Assembly: GCA_964503615.1 (NCBI GenBank)
Contig: CAZDBA010000068.1
Coordinates: 1 to 24,814 of the forward strand
Length of the DNA stretch: 24,814 nucleotides
Direction of reading: 5' to 3'
Source: CAZDBA01 sp964503615
Lineage (GTDB): Bacteria; Planctomycetota; Planctomycetia; Pirellulales; Pirellulaceae
Shown one piece after another: positions 24,338 to 24,814 of this stretch. The notes under the pieces are model-generated. The model was not told where the DNA came from. It searched no databases and saw only the letters and a program-made list of their open reading frames with translations. The first letter of the stretch is position 1. Every line of letters begins with the position of its first letter. Made by a program: the position numbers and the translations under genes.

Positions 24338-24814
24338 ATGTCAACAACGAACTCACTTTTGATTATCGTTTCCACTTACAACGAAGTGGAAAACCTCCCT
24401 TCATTGGTAGAGAAGCTTTTTGAGTTACTCCCGGAGGTCTCGGTTGTTGTGGTTGACGACAATTCGCCAGATGGAACGGGCAAATGGTGTGAGGAAGAAA
24501 CCCAGAGGCGCGAGCGATTTTTTCATATCGGGCGAGCCAGAAAGATGGGACTTGGCTCCGCCACGATCGAAGGGTTCGAATTTGGTATCGAAAAAGGCTT
24601 TGACTACATTGCCACAATGGATTCCGATTGGAGCCATGACCCACACAGCATGAAAGAACTCTGGCTGTTCGTGCAGGGACTCAGACAGGATCAAATCGAT
24701 AATTTTGGGGCCGTTATCGGTTCACGTTACGTCGAAGGCGGCAAAGTAGAGGGCTGGCCCTGGGCCCGACATACTTCCAGCAAGTTCGTAAATTGGTTCA
24801 CGCGCACGTTGCTT
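24338..24814 (+). CDS. GT2 glycosyltransferase, polyprenol-phosphate mannose synthase-like (5' part)
   Basis: The first 159 codons of a family 2 glycosyltransferase related to dolichol/polyprenol-phosphate mannose synthase, which transfers a sugar from a nucleotide sugar to a polyprenyl phosphate on the cytoplasmic face. Visible are the N-terminal LLIIVSTYNEVENLPSLV strand and helix, VVVVDDNSPDGTG (nucleotide-binding Asp pair), the RKMGLGSATIEGF helix, the metal-binding DxD as ATMDSDWSHDP, and GAVIGSRYVEGG followed by a WPWAR segment. These are the family hallmarks in the right order. The window ends before the C-terminus, so it is unknown whether a membrane domain follows. It is divergent from the hydrolase, with 176 bp between the starts, and has no obvious ribosome-binding site. 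Confidence 0.92.
   Translation, partial: MSTTNSLLIIVSTYNEVENLPSLVEKLFELLPEVSVVVVDDNSPDGTGKWCEEETQRRERFFHIGRARKMGLGSATIEGFEFGIEKGFDYIATMDSDWSHDPHSMKELWLFVQGLRQDQIDNFGAVIGSRYVEGGKVEGWPWARHTSSKFVNWFTRTLL

Noticed and set aside
24162..24356. 65-residue N-terminal extension of the alpha/beta hydrolase
   Set aside because: It would overlap the divergent glycosyltransferase start and adds a non-hydrophobic segment before the membrane helix. ATG 24161 gives a normal anchored hydrolase.
1..24814. CRISPR array, transposase, integrase or phage genes
   Set aside because: No regularly spaced repeats, no terminal inverted repeats with a transposase, and no mobile-element protein motifs were found.

Overview
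The window looks like a chromosomal segment of a planctomycete of the Pirellulales type. The reasons are the lineage-typical secreted or membrane hypothetical proteins, frequent GTG and TTG starts with poor Shine-Dalgarno sequences, roughly 50% GC by eye, long intergenic spacers and the particular gene families present. This is inferred from gene content; there is no rRNA to confirm it. It comes from a draft assembly, with one run of 100 N at 23304-23403.

Layout. 1-2763: an intrinsic terminator, a membrane-anchored hypothetical protein (-), a GlsB/YeaQ-type small membrane protein (-) and a secreted Gly/Asn-rich protein (+). 2905-5213: an inositol-monophosphatase-family enzyme (+) converging on a lipoprotein-like fusion of a C39-like domain and an HExxH peptidase (-). 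5470-8384: a flippase-like membrane protein and a PAP2 phosphatase (+), then a site-2-type M50 metalloprotease (-). 8610-12365: an RmlD-like SDR lacking part of its catalytic triad (-), trpF (+) and ahcY (+) with a strong terminator. 12672-14042: a DUF1015 protein with a hairpin against its start codon. 14071-16367: two parS sites and parA-parB, the chromosome segregation module, separated by a 600-bp spacer with several inverted repeats. 16630-16704: tRNA-Pro(UGG), followed by a MaoC-fold hydratase.

17499-23050 is the most unusual part. Three same-strand genes with identical 35-bp spacers encode a Wzz/polysaccharide-co-polymerase-like membrane protein, an ExeA-type AAA ATPase with a roughly 600-residue acidic tail, and a CpsD/BY-kinase-like protein that has lost its Walker A lysine and Walker B aspartate. 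The set parallels the chain-length regulator, ATPase and tyrosine kinase trio of exopolysaccharide loci, including exosortase/PEP-CTERM loci, but the kinase member appears dead. A roughly 70-nt inverted-repeat leader that can fold as a three-way junction lies directly before the first start codon.

23113-24814: an alpha/beta hydrolase (-) interrupted by the N run, and the start of a divergent GT2 polyprenol-phosphate mannose synthase-like gene (+), cut by the window edge. The gap is flanked by an identical 55-bp sequence on both sides. Removing the Ns and one copy restores one intact 297-codon reading frame including the catalytic His, so the gap looks like an unmerged contig overlap.
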